Assembly: GCA_023935145.1 (NCBI GenBank) | Contig: CM043700.1 | Coordinates: 26,727,501-26,791,500, forward strand | Source: Bretschneidera sinensis | Taxonomy: Eukaryota; Streptophyta; Magnoliopsida; Brassicales; Akaniaceae | Direction: 5' to 3' | Length of the DNA stretch: 64,000 nucleotides | Shown here: in pieces, positions 1 to 10,118 of the stretch | How positions within the stretch are numbered: the first letter of the stretch is position 1 | Layout of the letters: each line of letters opens with the position of its first letter | The notes under the pieces: model-generated | The model's input: only the letters and a program-made list of their open reading frames with translations | Database searches by the model: none | What the model was told of the DNA's origin: nothing | Position numbers and translations under genes: made by a program

Positions 1-690
1 CAAAATACTTCTTTTTCTTCAAAAACCTATAAAAACACAGAAAACACATAGAGGAAATAAAATAGCATGAAATAACACAACTAGGAACTTAACAAATGTA
101 AATTAAGGGGCTTAAATATGAATATTTAAGCACTTATCACACCCCCAAACTTACATATTGCTAGTCCCTTAGCAATACAAAACTAAAAACTAAATGAAAA
201 ACAAATAACACAAAGTTAAATCCATTATTCATGGTATCCAAAAATTTAGGTATCACACAAAACCATGTTATTCTTTCATGAGCAAGCTTAAAAAATAAAC
301 CCATCTTCGCAATGAATAGGAATTTTAAAATCTAATTACATACAAGAGGCTTGGCTCAGGCATCACAAGTCTGAATCAGTGAAAAGTGAACTAGCACACA
401 AAAATGAAGCTTCTAAATAATTCTAATGTGTAATGTCTCTATATCTCAAGATTCACCGACTGTCCCATCAGAATGAACAATAATGGCATATTTTTATTTT
501 CTTCTTTATTTTATTATGAGACTTTGTCATGTTTAGTTCCCTTAAACTTTTTAATTGAACAATGTAACGAGTGTTTAGTCAATGACTCCCAAACCATATG
601 GTTTTAGGACATTAGGTGTAAAGACACCCCTAAGGACTTATTAACTCGAGTCAAAAAGGCTACAAAACTAACTGGTCTTAATGCTGCCAA

Positions 691-876
691 GTAAAATTCC
701 CACCTTTTGACGTGAACACTCACTGCTTACTGAGGTAAGATGTCTAGTTACTCAGTGAAAAGTTTATTTAATGATTATTATGAGTAAAATTCCCACCTTT
801 TGACGTGAACACTCACTGCTTACTGAGGTAAGATGTCCAGTTACTCAGTGGAAAGTTTATTTAATGATCATTATGA
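691..876. repeat. 93-bp tandem duplication
   Basis: Two adjacent copies (691-783 and 784-876), both starting GTAAAATTCCCACCTTTTGA, differ at only a few positions. They lie in the 3' non-coding part of the Gypsy remnant. A simple recent tandem duplication is the likely origin. Confidence 0.85.
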
Positions 877-1659
877 GCATTTTTTTCTCGTTTTGTGCAA
901 TAAATTTTTTTTTCTATGCCAAAATGTTCATCTAACAAGTCATCCAGTTACTGTTAAGTCATGAAAACATATATATTAAAATTACATGTCATACCCCACA
1001 CAATTATGTGCTAATGTGCTCGTGTAAGATTAGATCAAACTTGTGAATTCTTAAATGCCTTCAAGTAAGTAACTAAACTTTTAAAACTCTATTATTAGAC
1101 CATGTGTTCAAGATTTTAAGCTTACTGATGAAATCTTATCACAATATTCATTTAGATCAACCAAAATTTTCAGAATAATATGAACATGCAAATATCTTTT
1201 CAATAATAATAAAAAAATGGGACAAATTGTGTGTGAATGTGTCTCCCAAACCCCCAAACTTAAACTACACATTGTCCCCAATATGTGAATAACATGGAAA
1301 GATCTAACCTGGGAGATGGAGAACTAGTTGGCTGGCATGACTCATAGCACACCCCAAACCTAAACTAATGCACACATTGTCCATAAAAAAGAAAAACAAA
1401 AGTAATACTGGAAAACAAAAGATACTAAAACTAAACAGTACTAAGAAAAACAAAAGGTATAAAAATAAACACCAACAAGAAATGTGCAAAATAATAAAAA
1501 CAAAAAATGGTATATTGTGGGGTGCCTCCCATGATCGCTAAGTTTTACGTCTTCACCCAGACAGTGCACCACTTTTACTGATGGTCTCCAGGTGGCGTAA
1601 AATATGAGGCATAGGGGCTAGAGGTAGTTGATCTAGAATGGCCTAGAGCATCGCTTCTT

Positions 1660-2570
1660 ACCTTGTAAAGCGTGCTTCCAACCCATCTATGCGTTGACGA
1701 ACTAGGCACGTAGCCTCCCGATCCTCTCGACGAATATCAATTATCTCACACCGGAAGGAAGACATCTCCTCAATAATGTGCAGTATGGTCCTCCTCCTAT
1801 GTCGGGCTAGCTGCTGGGTCCTCGGTCTCCATAGGATCATTCTCCACCCTCTCAGCAGCAAGTTTATGCCCCCGGAGTCCTCTCGGCATGCATGACTGGC
1901 TCTGGGTCCACTGACTCTTCCCAAAGAATGGGTGCTCCTTGACTGGTCCATCGATGAAGGAGCCCTTAATTCATTTCTTCTTGAAAAGGTAACTGAGGAG
2001 GAACGGGAATGAGAGCCCCCATGCATTAGCAGTGGTGGCCTGGCGTGCATGGATGTGGTCCCAGAACTTATGAATTTGACTCCAAATGATAGCAGGGATG
2101 AAGTACCAGTGGCCTTTGTGAAATGCATAAAGTGCTTGGAGGAACTGGTCACACCTTTGGGTCTTGTGTCCTAATGGGCACACATTACGCTGAAGAATAG
2201 AATCCACGAGCCAGAGTCGTGGAGGCAACTTGGACTAGCTCCCAGCATTGTTATGTCGATCGACATACTGCTAAGCACACATGTCCTCAATTATGGTGAA
2301 CAAGGAAAAGGACTTCGACTGCTCATCTATCTGGGCATCCTCAGGAGAAGATTCATCATTACATCGGAGGGCTGCAGTTATATCTGAAGATGTCACGTCA
2401 ATGTATTTGCCCTGAACAGATAAGGACAAGACACCCGACGTGTTGTAGTCGAAAGATAGGTTCTCATAAAATTGAACCACGAATCAGGTGTAGGTAGTAG
2501 TGCTGATAGGCTTGAATAGCCTCTTCAAACCACGACACTTGAATTCTTGGACAGCCTATTGAGTGGCTTC
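1660..2570 (-). pseudogene. Extra ORF of the Gypsy remnant, plant transposon-protein domain
   Basis: Translation of the minus strand gives, in broken frames, a run with QFYENL followed by VQGKYIDVTSSDITAALRC, then a segment with LPPRLWLVDSIL, RALYAF-like text and GLSFPFLLSYLF. This order (FYxNL, a 'V.G..' strand, a small helix, then a hydrophobic 'P.L...L' end) matches the domain found in many plant retrotransposon extra ORFs (I believe Pfam Transposase_32). At least one frameshift separates 2480-2271 from 2228-1971. The same domain family is seen after pol in the Copia element at 26773-28029. Its biochemical function is not known to me. Confidence 0.55.
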
Positions 2571-2722
2571 AAAGTTTTTGAAATCGTCATCAATGTTGAA
2601 TGCGATTTCGAATAAGATCTTCTGTTATTCAAAGTTAGGTCGGGAAGATTGTGTGCGGCTTCCCGAGGTACGGGATGTGGAGCCAGTGTGTTTAGGCATG
2701 CTGGATAGAATCTGTACCAGGG

Positions 2723-3298
2723 GTGCGTTCGATCTCAGTATGGTGCGCTTGATCGCACTTTGCCTCTGCGCTCGATCACACTAAATCAAAAGTTTTATCA
2801 AACAATTGGTGTGCGACTTGTAGACCAGTTGAGGGGCAACACTCCAAAAAGGTTTCAACCTCCTACAAAACCACCAAAAACAATCCAAAGAACACAAGAA
2901 CACGTTGCATGCACAGATTCATAAAAATAAAAATAAAAATCGTGTGTGATTGTGATCGTGTGTGATTATGAGGAGTGAAATAGGATTATGAACATACCTG
3001 GAGGCGGGGAGTGGTGGCAGCGTGTGGTGATGTGTGGTGGTGAGTGGTGGTGAGTGCTGTGAGTGCAAAGAGTGTCTTAATATGGGCGAGGGCAGTGAGT
3101 GTGAGAGCAGAAGATTAAGAGCAGTGAGAGTGAAAATGCCTAATGGAATGAAATGTCTTTAAAATAAGCACGTGACCCTCTGTCCCGAGTGCGCTCGATC
3201 GCACTTGTGTGAAAGTGTGTGCATGTGGATGCGCTCGCGTGCCGTTGGGTGCATGGCGAGGTTGCACTCGAGTGCATTGTGACATGCGCTCGATCGCA
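2723..3298. repeat. Cluster of TCGA-centred palindromes in the Gypsy remnant
   Basis: Related palindromic words occur at 2723-2738, 2743-2758, 2767-2782, 3188-3205, 3263-3276 (TGCACTCGAGTGCA, perfect) and 3285-3298 (TGCGCTCGATCGCA), with a weaker one near 3229. The shared consensus is close to TGCGCTCGATCGCA. They lie between the integrase end and the extra ORF, flanking a pyrimidine-rich leader (minus strand) that ends in a good splice donor, CAG|GTATGT, at 2998/2997. Confidence 0.7.
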
Positions 3299-3493
3299 AG
3301 GACAGAATGCCCTGTACCACTAAACTACTTAAGGAAAGGACGAAAGAAAGTTAAAAATGATGAAGAATAATAAACAAAAATAAAAATGTACCGTACTCAG
3401 TAGCCTCAGTACTACTGACCTCAATAGAGACGCTTGAGCTATACGTTTATCAAAGTATGAACTACTCAAGCGCTCTCTATAGTAGCTTCAGTG

Positions 3494-3775
3494 CTAGTCT
3501 TTTGGTAAAGAGTACTTAAAGTCTAGCTCACGTGGCTCAAGTTCTCTAGGTGCTGCTGCATACCAGACAGACTGGAGTGTCAAGTCTTCATTTCTTAGTA
3601 ACAGTTCAGTTGTAAGGTATGGCTTTACTCTGTGTCCATTCACCGTGAATGTCCGATTACTGTTGGAACCATGAACCTTCTTTCTAACCAGCTGTTTCTC
3701 ATGATAGGCTTTGGTTATTTCTTTGGTGTTCTCACATGCATCATGTCTTGATTCTCCCAGCTCAGTCAAATGCAA
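3494..3775 (-). pseudogene. Gypsy integrase C-terminal fragment
   Basis: The 93-residue frame contains LTELGESRHDACENTKEITK, then a KxxVRKK stretch and FTVNGHRVKPYL. This is the usual end of Athila/Tat-type integrase, where a Tyr/Lys-rich helix is followed by a short SH3-like strand ending in NGxRxKPY. The catalytic core is absent because homology ends at about 3790. It is a fragment with no capacity to act. Confidence 0.65.
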
Positions 3776-3879
3776 CTTCCTCTTATCACCCGATAGTCAC
3801 ATTACATAGACTTTCTTCTCTTATTCATGTGTTGCACTTGATTTTATCTGAGTGTAGACTCTTTTATTGTTATATTATA

Positions 3880-4590
3880 TGAGGATTTTTTTCCTTTAGC
3901 TTTTGCTTTTTTCCTATGTTGCCTATAACTGAGATCTTGGAGCTAAGGGCAAGGCCCTTCCTAAAGCTGATGGTTACATAGTTTCTTATTCAAATCAAAA
4001 GCCTTCTTACCACACTCGAACAGATAGACTGGCTAGCTTAAAGCTAAAGAATCCAACTATTCAATGGTAAAGGCAGTTGATGAGAAAGATATGGCATTAA
4101 CAGCTTCAACTCGAGAAGGAGAATCCCCCGAATTTACTGAAGATGAGACCTTTGGCTATGGAGTTCATAGTTCGTTCCGTAGGTTGATCGATTAGCCCAA
4201 TCCTAATATCCTCTCATTTCGTTTCATGTAAAAGAGGATCCTCTTAAAATAAGGGTTGTGTTGTCGAGTTGCTTTCCTTCGTTAAGGTAGTTGGTAGTGG
4301 TACCTACCTGCTAAGCTATCCCCTTTTATTTTACATATTTTTTCCCTCCCGAAAAGGACCCAACTTTCAAAGGGAGTGAAGTAATTGGATTTAGGATGTC
4401 ACTAGGCAACTAACCCTCCTTTCTGATACAACTTCTTTCTACTTCGGAGTGGACAGATCTCGTAATAAAGGAAACAAATAAGAGCTTGATATGCTCAAAG
4501 AGTTTCCCACCTGGACTATGACTTCTTTTTGATTCCTTAATCCCAGCTTAGACTTCCCCATGTAAGGAGTTTTATCCCAGATTGGATTCA
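3880..4590. other. Possible nuclear copy of mitochondrial DNA (NUMT)
   Basis: This stretch differs sharply in texture from its surroundings. It is GC-richer, has few homopolymers, and mixes words such as AGGGCAAGGCCCTTCCTAAAG, TTCGTTCCGTAGGTTGATCG and GGTAGTGGTACCTACCTGC that look like plant mitochondrial intergenic DNA. It abuts the break in the Gypsy remnant at about 3790. The call rests on composition and impression only; no mitochondrial gene is recognised in it. Confidence 0.35.
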
Positions 4591-5055
4591 TTTTGGTTTA
4601 GCCTGAGACTTGTAAACTATAGGCATAAAGTAGGTCATGAACCCACAGTTTTTCACAACTTTGGAATTGGAATCCACATGGATGGCCTCAAAATAATTTG
4701 TATAGTTTATTGGAACTCTATATTAGTGTATTCAATTATATCAAAATGAAAAAAATTGGTATTATAATGATGAAGATAATAACATTGCAACTAAATAAAA
4801 ATTTGAAGATTTTTTTATGTCAAATTTATAGTTTAAGAACTTAAGCACTAGACGCTAATAGTTTAAGGATGACCAATAGTCTTTTTTCTTTTTTCGTTAG
4901 GAAGATTGGAAAGATTTTGTTTGATTGAAATAAGAGCAGTGCTAGTGTGACAGCCTCATAATTATGCATTTGTCAATTAAATAAAATTGCCACTAAAACT
5001 AACTCACTAGCTTTGCCTCTTTATAACAAAGTTAGCTTATGCAAAAAAAAATATA
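4591..5055. other. AT-rich intergenic DNA, nothing recognised
   Basis: No coding pattern, RNA gene or clear repeat end is seen between the mitochondrial-like patch and the fold-back MITE. Confidence 0.5.
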
Positions 5056-5413
5056 AGGGTTTATTGTAGTACATATCTTTGAAATATAAACCTGTAAGAT
5101 TTAACTATCTGAACTATTAATTTGACATATGGGATCCTTGAACTATGAATTAATAGTAATCAACTACTTAAATCCATTTTCTAGCAAAAAACTTAATCAA
5201 GTAGACCTAGGCAAATCATTGAACCTGTTTAAATTCTCCTTTGAGTTCCTCACTTGGTTAAGTTTCTCGACGGAAAATGGATTTAAGGAGTTGATTGTTA
5301 CTAATTCATAGTTTAAGGACTCTCTGCGTCAAATTAATAGTTCAAAGAATTAAGTTCTACGAGTTCATAGTTCAACGATCTGCGATGCACTAAACTCAAA
5401 ATATAAACCCAAA
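5056..5413. mobile_element. Fold-back MITE, about 358 bp
   Basis: The two halves are inverted copies of each other. The left arm (about 5056-5205) and right arm (about 5250-5413) pair over most of their length, with a near-perfect core of about 68 bp: CTATTAATTTGAC at 5114 pairs with GTCAAATTAATAG at 5329-5341. The outer ends read GGGTTTATTGTAGTACAT on the left and the inverted equivalent, ending GTTTATATTTTGAG, on the right. A central loop of about 50 bp is unpaired. There is no coding capacity; a short open frame across it is only a product of the inverted repeat. Confidence 0.8.
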
Positions 5414-7383
5414 AAAGCTCAATTATTTAACTCCAATTCAAAAAATAAAAATAAAATCCAATTCATATGGAAAAAAATAAAACAAAAGTAATATAAGAAA
5501 ATAAGATTGATTATTTTTTGCCGACATGAAACGTTAGTGTTAATAGGTAAAAACTAGAGTTTATTGCATAGATTAATTCATGGAGAAGCTTAAAATGAAA
5601 TACTAATGCAACAATGAAGAAGATTGTAATGATGAAATGAAGTATTAGTGAAGAAGATTGATAATAATTTAGAGGGGAAGAATAAGGAGAACAGATGAGA
5701 AGTGTAGATAAGGTGTTAGTGAAAATTACCAAAGGGGTCTTGGATTTTAAACTCAATGTAGAGATGGAGTCTTAGCCCAAAAATTATCAACGTAAAGTGG
5801 ATGAAGTGACACCAAAGCTGTTAGGATATCCGCATACAAGTTATTCCACATTGAAAAGAAATAAAAATAAATAAATAAGAATGGGCTATATGCATGGTTT
5901 GGGTCAAAAACTCATGAGCTTAAGCTTTTGAGTCATATTGGTGTCCATCCATATATATCTAGCCCGTATTCGTATAATCTTTCGTTGTTTGGTCACAATC
6001 GTGTGACTCTCATGTTACTACCTCGTGGCTGAGTTTGAATGAGAAGCATTTGTATGCCCACAGTTATCTACCTCATAAGGATTCTTATTGTTTATCTTTC
6101 TTATAGTTGAGTTTGGCTTAACTTTTCCTGTTAATGAAGTACTCCCGACCTTGATAAAAGCAAAACAAGTTTAGATGTCCATTGAATTTTTAGGTCAATT
6201 CAAAAAAAAAAGAAGTCAAATTGAATAAAAAAATGATTCATTGCTACCCACTCAAGGAAGATGATCTTAGATGAGACGGCTTGGAAAAAGTGGAAAGAGA
6301 AACAGGGTAGGAGTAAAACAACTTGAAAGGTCGAAAGATTAGCAGTTAAGTTAAAGAACTCGAGATTTTTAAATTATAAAGGTAAACTAGATTATTCAGA
6401 ATATATTTTTGTAATAAGGTTGTGGCAATAGAATTGCCCGAGACACAATGATCGGTTAGTTTATGTTTATGTATAGAATAAAGTTTGATTAAAAATATAA
6501 TTGCATCTCCAACTTTTGAAAATATGTAATTTTCTCCAAACTTTCATATATGAATACAGATGTATCATATGGTAGTATAGTGTATACAAACATTAGAAAT
6601 ATAATAAAATCAAGTTAAGTGATGACGTGACATTACACATTTTTTTAATTTAATTTAAAAAATAACTCATATTAGTCATATATAACATTCCAACATATTG
6701 AAAAAACGTCATCCCATGATTTCAGTTAATATTTAGTAAACAGTGGGATATTTTTAAAAAATTTAAAACCTTATAGATGTAATTGTAATTTTTATATATA
6801 TATATATATGTAAAAGAGAAATTTTATTTAGGTATGTGATTACTATAATGATACATTAACTACAAGTTACAACTATTATATAAAAAAAAAAAAAATTACA
6901 ACGGTTACCAAGTTAGCATTGAGATTTTTTTTAGCTGAAATTGAAGTCGTTTGAGACTTGGTTGATTAGCTAAAATATATAAGTTCTGTCTGGCGAAGTT
7001 AAAAGGAAATCGCATGAACTTTTATCTTTGCAGGTTATGTCTATAAACACAGAATGGACATAACCTGCAGTAAGATTCCAAATCTCAAATGTTAAATTGA
7101 TCAATCTTGGAAGATTCTATCAATTTTTACTGAGCTGCAATTTTAAAGTAAGCTATCTATTAGACTTGAACCTTTCCATAAAAAGTGAAGTAATTGTTTT
7201 TTCGTATCAAAATTCGAGTGAACCTCCTACCATCCAAAATTAATGTGTTGTACAAATTGGATATGAATCTCTACGTACGAGAAAGAAAATGGATATGGAC
7301 TTTTACTATCCAAGAAAGTAAATGAGAATTTTTCAATTATGAATAACCAAATAAGTGGATGATCATCACCATAAATAGGTAGC
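5414..7383. other. AT-rich intergenic DNA downstream of the acyltransferase gene
   Basis: No gene was found. It holds a (TA)n run at about 6792-6809, long A/T runs, and the inverted repeat at 7029-7069. The part nearest 7384 should contain the 3' untranslated region and polyadenylation signals of the acyltransferase gene (minus strand), which I cannot delimit. Confidence 0.5.
7029..7069. repeat. 13-bp perfect inverted repeat
   Basis: TGCAGGTTATGTC at 7029-7041 and its exact reverse complement at 7057-7069 are separated by 15 bases. The hairpin lies 315 bp beyond the stop codon of the acyltransferase gene. It could be the remains of a small fold-back element or a transcript hairpin. Confidence 0.8.
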
Positions 7384-8775
7384 TTATGTACTTTTTTTCA
7401 CACTTGAATCCTTCAGAGATAATATCTTTGTAAATTTATGAGTAACAGGCTCAGGTAAGCATATACACACCACCATTGTTCCACTAGGATCAACCTCCCC
7501 TTGTGGCAAGAACACGCAAACTTGTGGTGTTGGGGTCAAGTCTATTGGACCAGCATAAATCGGTCTTCCCAACCCAAAATCTGCTGATTCATAGATTGAA
7601 AATCTTGTCCATTGAGTTATTGTCAGTTTCCCTCCAAATTCAAGCCTTCTTGGCCTGTCTACTTCAACATAATCCACTGTAGATCTTAAATACTCCTCGG
7701 ATACACTAAGCCGCGCTTCACGAATCAGACGAGTGGTGTTTGCAAGAGGACCATGAACAAGATCATGCACAGAGCTCATTGCACAAGCCACACAGACCAC
7801 ATTGCCATAAAACCCATCTTTCAATGGTGGGTTCTTTAGTTTCTGCCTAGCGTTGACGGAAAATGTAAGCCTAAGATGATAATCTGGTGGTTTAACATCA
7901 AGTGCTTTAACCCATGACCTCCAAACATGAGCTGCCATGGCATCAAAGGTAGAGCATATAAATGTATCATCTATTTGAGCAATAGTTTTCAGTTGAGCTT
8001 GAAACTCACGGCTAATCCGGTAACACTTTTGGACAGGCTTGGCTTCCCATAAAGACATTGTTAAGCTTGAACCTTCATCTATTGGCATATACTCGATATG
8101 TGGGTATTTTATCCTTGGCGGGTTTCGAGGCTGGAAGAATTCCCTATCCCAACATGGCTTAGGGTTTGTTACCAATGTACCTGTTTTTGCTGTGGCAGCC
8201 CAAGCGCCAAGGAATTGCATAGCACCAAAGCCATCACAGATGCAATGGCAAAGTCTCAGGCCAATGCTATAACCACCACAGCTAAAAAGGGTCACTTGCG
8301 CTATAACTAATGGCATGTCAAGAACTTTGTATGGCTCTTCATTGGGAAACCTATAGATCAACGGCAACCATGCTGGGTTTGGCACCGCAAGATCTCCTAG
8401 ATCTGCCAAGGCCATTTCAGAGCGCGCTTCAACCATGAGTGCACCTTGGTTTGGTCCAAAAAACACTTCTAACTTCCCATTCTCGGTCTCTCTCAGCCTA
8501 CCAGATAAAGGGAAGTAGGGAACTAATACATTGGCAAGAGCATCTCTTAAAGTTCTTATCACAAGGTCTTGGTTGAAATTTGAATCTTTTGATTGATAAA
8601 AGTATACAGTTGGGGTAAAAACACGTGCTCCAATGATATCATCAAGGTTTGAAAGATAAAGGCTGTCCCCAGGATTTGGAGGAATAGGTCCTGCAGGAAT
8701 GACAGGAACCATTTGATCAATGATTATAGGGATATGGAGGTGGGAGAAATGAAGCTCTTTTACCCATGAAGCCAT
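7384..8775 (-). CDS. BAHD-family acyltransferase
   Basis: An uninterrupted 463-residue frame, a full-length size for the BAHD family, which transfers acyl groups from acyl-CoA to alcohols or amines in the cytosol. Visible hallmarks are the catalytic HxxxD motif as HCICD (about residue 167, within RLCHCICDGFGAMQF) and the C-terminal DFGxG motif as DFGLG (about residue 400), where the usual Trp is Leu. The N-terminus carries YLSNLDD and TPTVYFY strands typical of alcohol acyltransferase-like members. The start at 8775 gives MASWVKEL, a normal family start. No signal peptide is seen. There is no intron, and no paralogue lies in the window. The acceptor, donor and pathway cannot be decided from sequence; volatile ester, cutin/suberin or phenolic conjugate roles are all possible. 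Confidence 0.92.
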   Translation of the reverse strand: MASWVKELHFSHLHIPIIIDQMVPVIPAGPIPPNPGDSLYLSNLDDIIGARVFTPTVYFYQSKDSNFNQDLVIRTLRDALANVLVPYFPLSGRLRETENGKLEVFFGPNQGALMVEARSEMALADLGDLAVPNPAWLPLIYRFPNEEPYKVLDMPLVIAQVTLFSCGGYSIGLRLCHCICDGFGAMQFLGAWAATAKTGTLVTNPKPCWDREFFQPRNPPRIKYPHIEYMPIDEGSSLTMSLWEAKPVQKCYRISREFQAQLKTIAQIDDTFICSTFDAMAAHVWRSWVKALDVKPPDYHLRLTFSVNARQKLKNPPLKDGFYGNVVCVACAMSSVHDLVHGPLANTTRLIREARLSVSEEYLRSTVDYVEVDRPRRLEFGGKLTITQWTRFSIYESADFGLGRPIYAGPIDLTPTPQVCVFLPQGEVDPSGTMVVCICLPEPVTHKFTKILSLKDSSVKKST

Positions 8776-8943
8776 GAGAGAGAATGACGAGAGAGGTCAC
8801 GCCAAGCAGTGACATTTGTAGAAGAATGTTTTTTTTTCTATAACATGCAAAGGAGCTTGTCCTAGATAAATGCGAGGATGTTGAAGATTTATTGGTGCGG
8901 AACAGTTGATGGTGATAACTTTCGTGTTCTAAACAAAAAGAAC

Positions 8944-8960
8944 TTTGATATATATGGATC
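8944..8960 (-). promoter_or_regulatory. Possible TATA box of the acyltransferase gene
   Basis: On the minus strand the sequence reads CATATATATC about 170-180 bp upstream of the ATG. The distance suits a plant core promoter with a 5' leader of about 140 nt. The AT-rich background makes chance occurrence likely. Confidence 0.35.
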
Positions 8961-9366
8961 TGTCACGCTGAGATTCCCTTGCTGTAAAGATAGTGTCTTT
9001 TCATGTTGTTAATTGCTAAGAATGCTCCTGCTTCTTCAATAATTTAACTGAAAGTAAGTGAAGGAAAGGTGCATAACAAACGCATGAAAGATTGTTGAAA
9101 GCCTAAAGCCCAGAAATATAAAAGCATACTCCAGTACACCCATCCCCATTTTATACACTCCACACAGTTGAATTCAAGCAGGCAGTGTCAGCCAAGATTT
9201 TGGCTATAGTCAAAATCCAATCAAGCTTTAAGAAAGGCTCTTCCTGAAAACAATTATGGAGAAAATTCCACCATTTTACTCTACACATAAAGAAATTGGG
9301 GGTTGCTACATTCCTGGCCACTTAAACCCCGGTCTTACACATTCATCTTAGGGAAACCCATAATAA

Positions 9367-9600
9367 CACACAGAATCAGAACAGAATGAAACAGACGAAG
9401 GAATAACGAAACCTCAAAGGTAAATAGCTTACAGAGATACCGGTCATATAATCCTAGGGAAGGGAAGGTTGATCTAAAAACTGCGACACACAGAAACAAG
9501 ACAGAATGAAACAGACAAAGGAATAACTAGATCTCAAAGGTAAATAGCTTACAGAGAAACCTGGTACTTAGTCCTAGAAAAGGGAAGGTTAAATGCAATC
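9367..9600. repeat. 120-bp tandem duplication in the 3' flank of paralogue 1
   Basis: Two adjacent units (9367-9486 and from 9487) share CACACAGAA, ACAGAATGAAACAGAC and GGTAAATAGCTTACAGAGA. A related single unit occurs in the matching flank of paralogue 3 near 40370-40440, so the sequence is part of the duplicated gene segment and was doubled in copy 1. Confidence 0.75.
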
Positions 9601-10118
9601 AAAAACATTCTCAAGTACATCACAGGGTAAACTATATGCAACTCAACCCTTTATCCTTCAAACCCAAGAATTCAGAGGGTAAACGAACCCTCCTCCCTCA
9701 TTCCCTCTTTATACAAGCACGAATCCATTACAGACCCAAAACTAAGTGGTAGACACACATGCTCATGCAAACATATGCACACCATGCTCCTCATATTATT
9801 TGATCTGAAGAGGCAAAGACAAAACCATTCAAAATAGCAACAAGGGAGAGCTAAGTCGGATAAACAAGACAGCAGTATTGACATTGCAAAAATTACAAGT
9901 AGAACCATATAGCACTCTGCATCCACAGTACCATCCAGAAGAAAAAAGAAACAAAGAAATCTAAAGAACTGATTTTCTCTAAGAACCAGTACTATCGAGT
10001 TGAAAATCCTCTTCATAAAACCAGAGCCTGATGTTTATTTTGCATTAACAAAATGAAGAAAAGAAGTACATGTTCATATAAGATGGGAGAAAAACAAAAA
10101 ACCAAGAAACCTGCCGGC

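Larger units (their letters stand above)
1..3790 (-). mobile_element. Degraded Athila/Tat-like Gypsy retrotransposon, 3' half
   Basis: Reading on the minus strand, the order is integrase C-terminal end (3775-3494), a spacer with TCGA-centred palindromes (3298-2723), an extra ORF resembling the plant 'putative plant transposon protein' domain (about 2570-1660), then a long AT-rich 3' non-coding tract to the window edge. An extra ORF after integrase and a long non-coding tail fit the Athila/Tat branch of Gypsy elements. No LTR, gag, protease or reverse transcriptase is visible: the element is cut near 3790 and leaves the window on the left. All frames are interrupted. The clade call is inference from architecture and the integrase motif. 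Confidence 0.6.
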
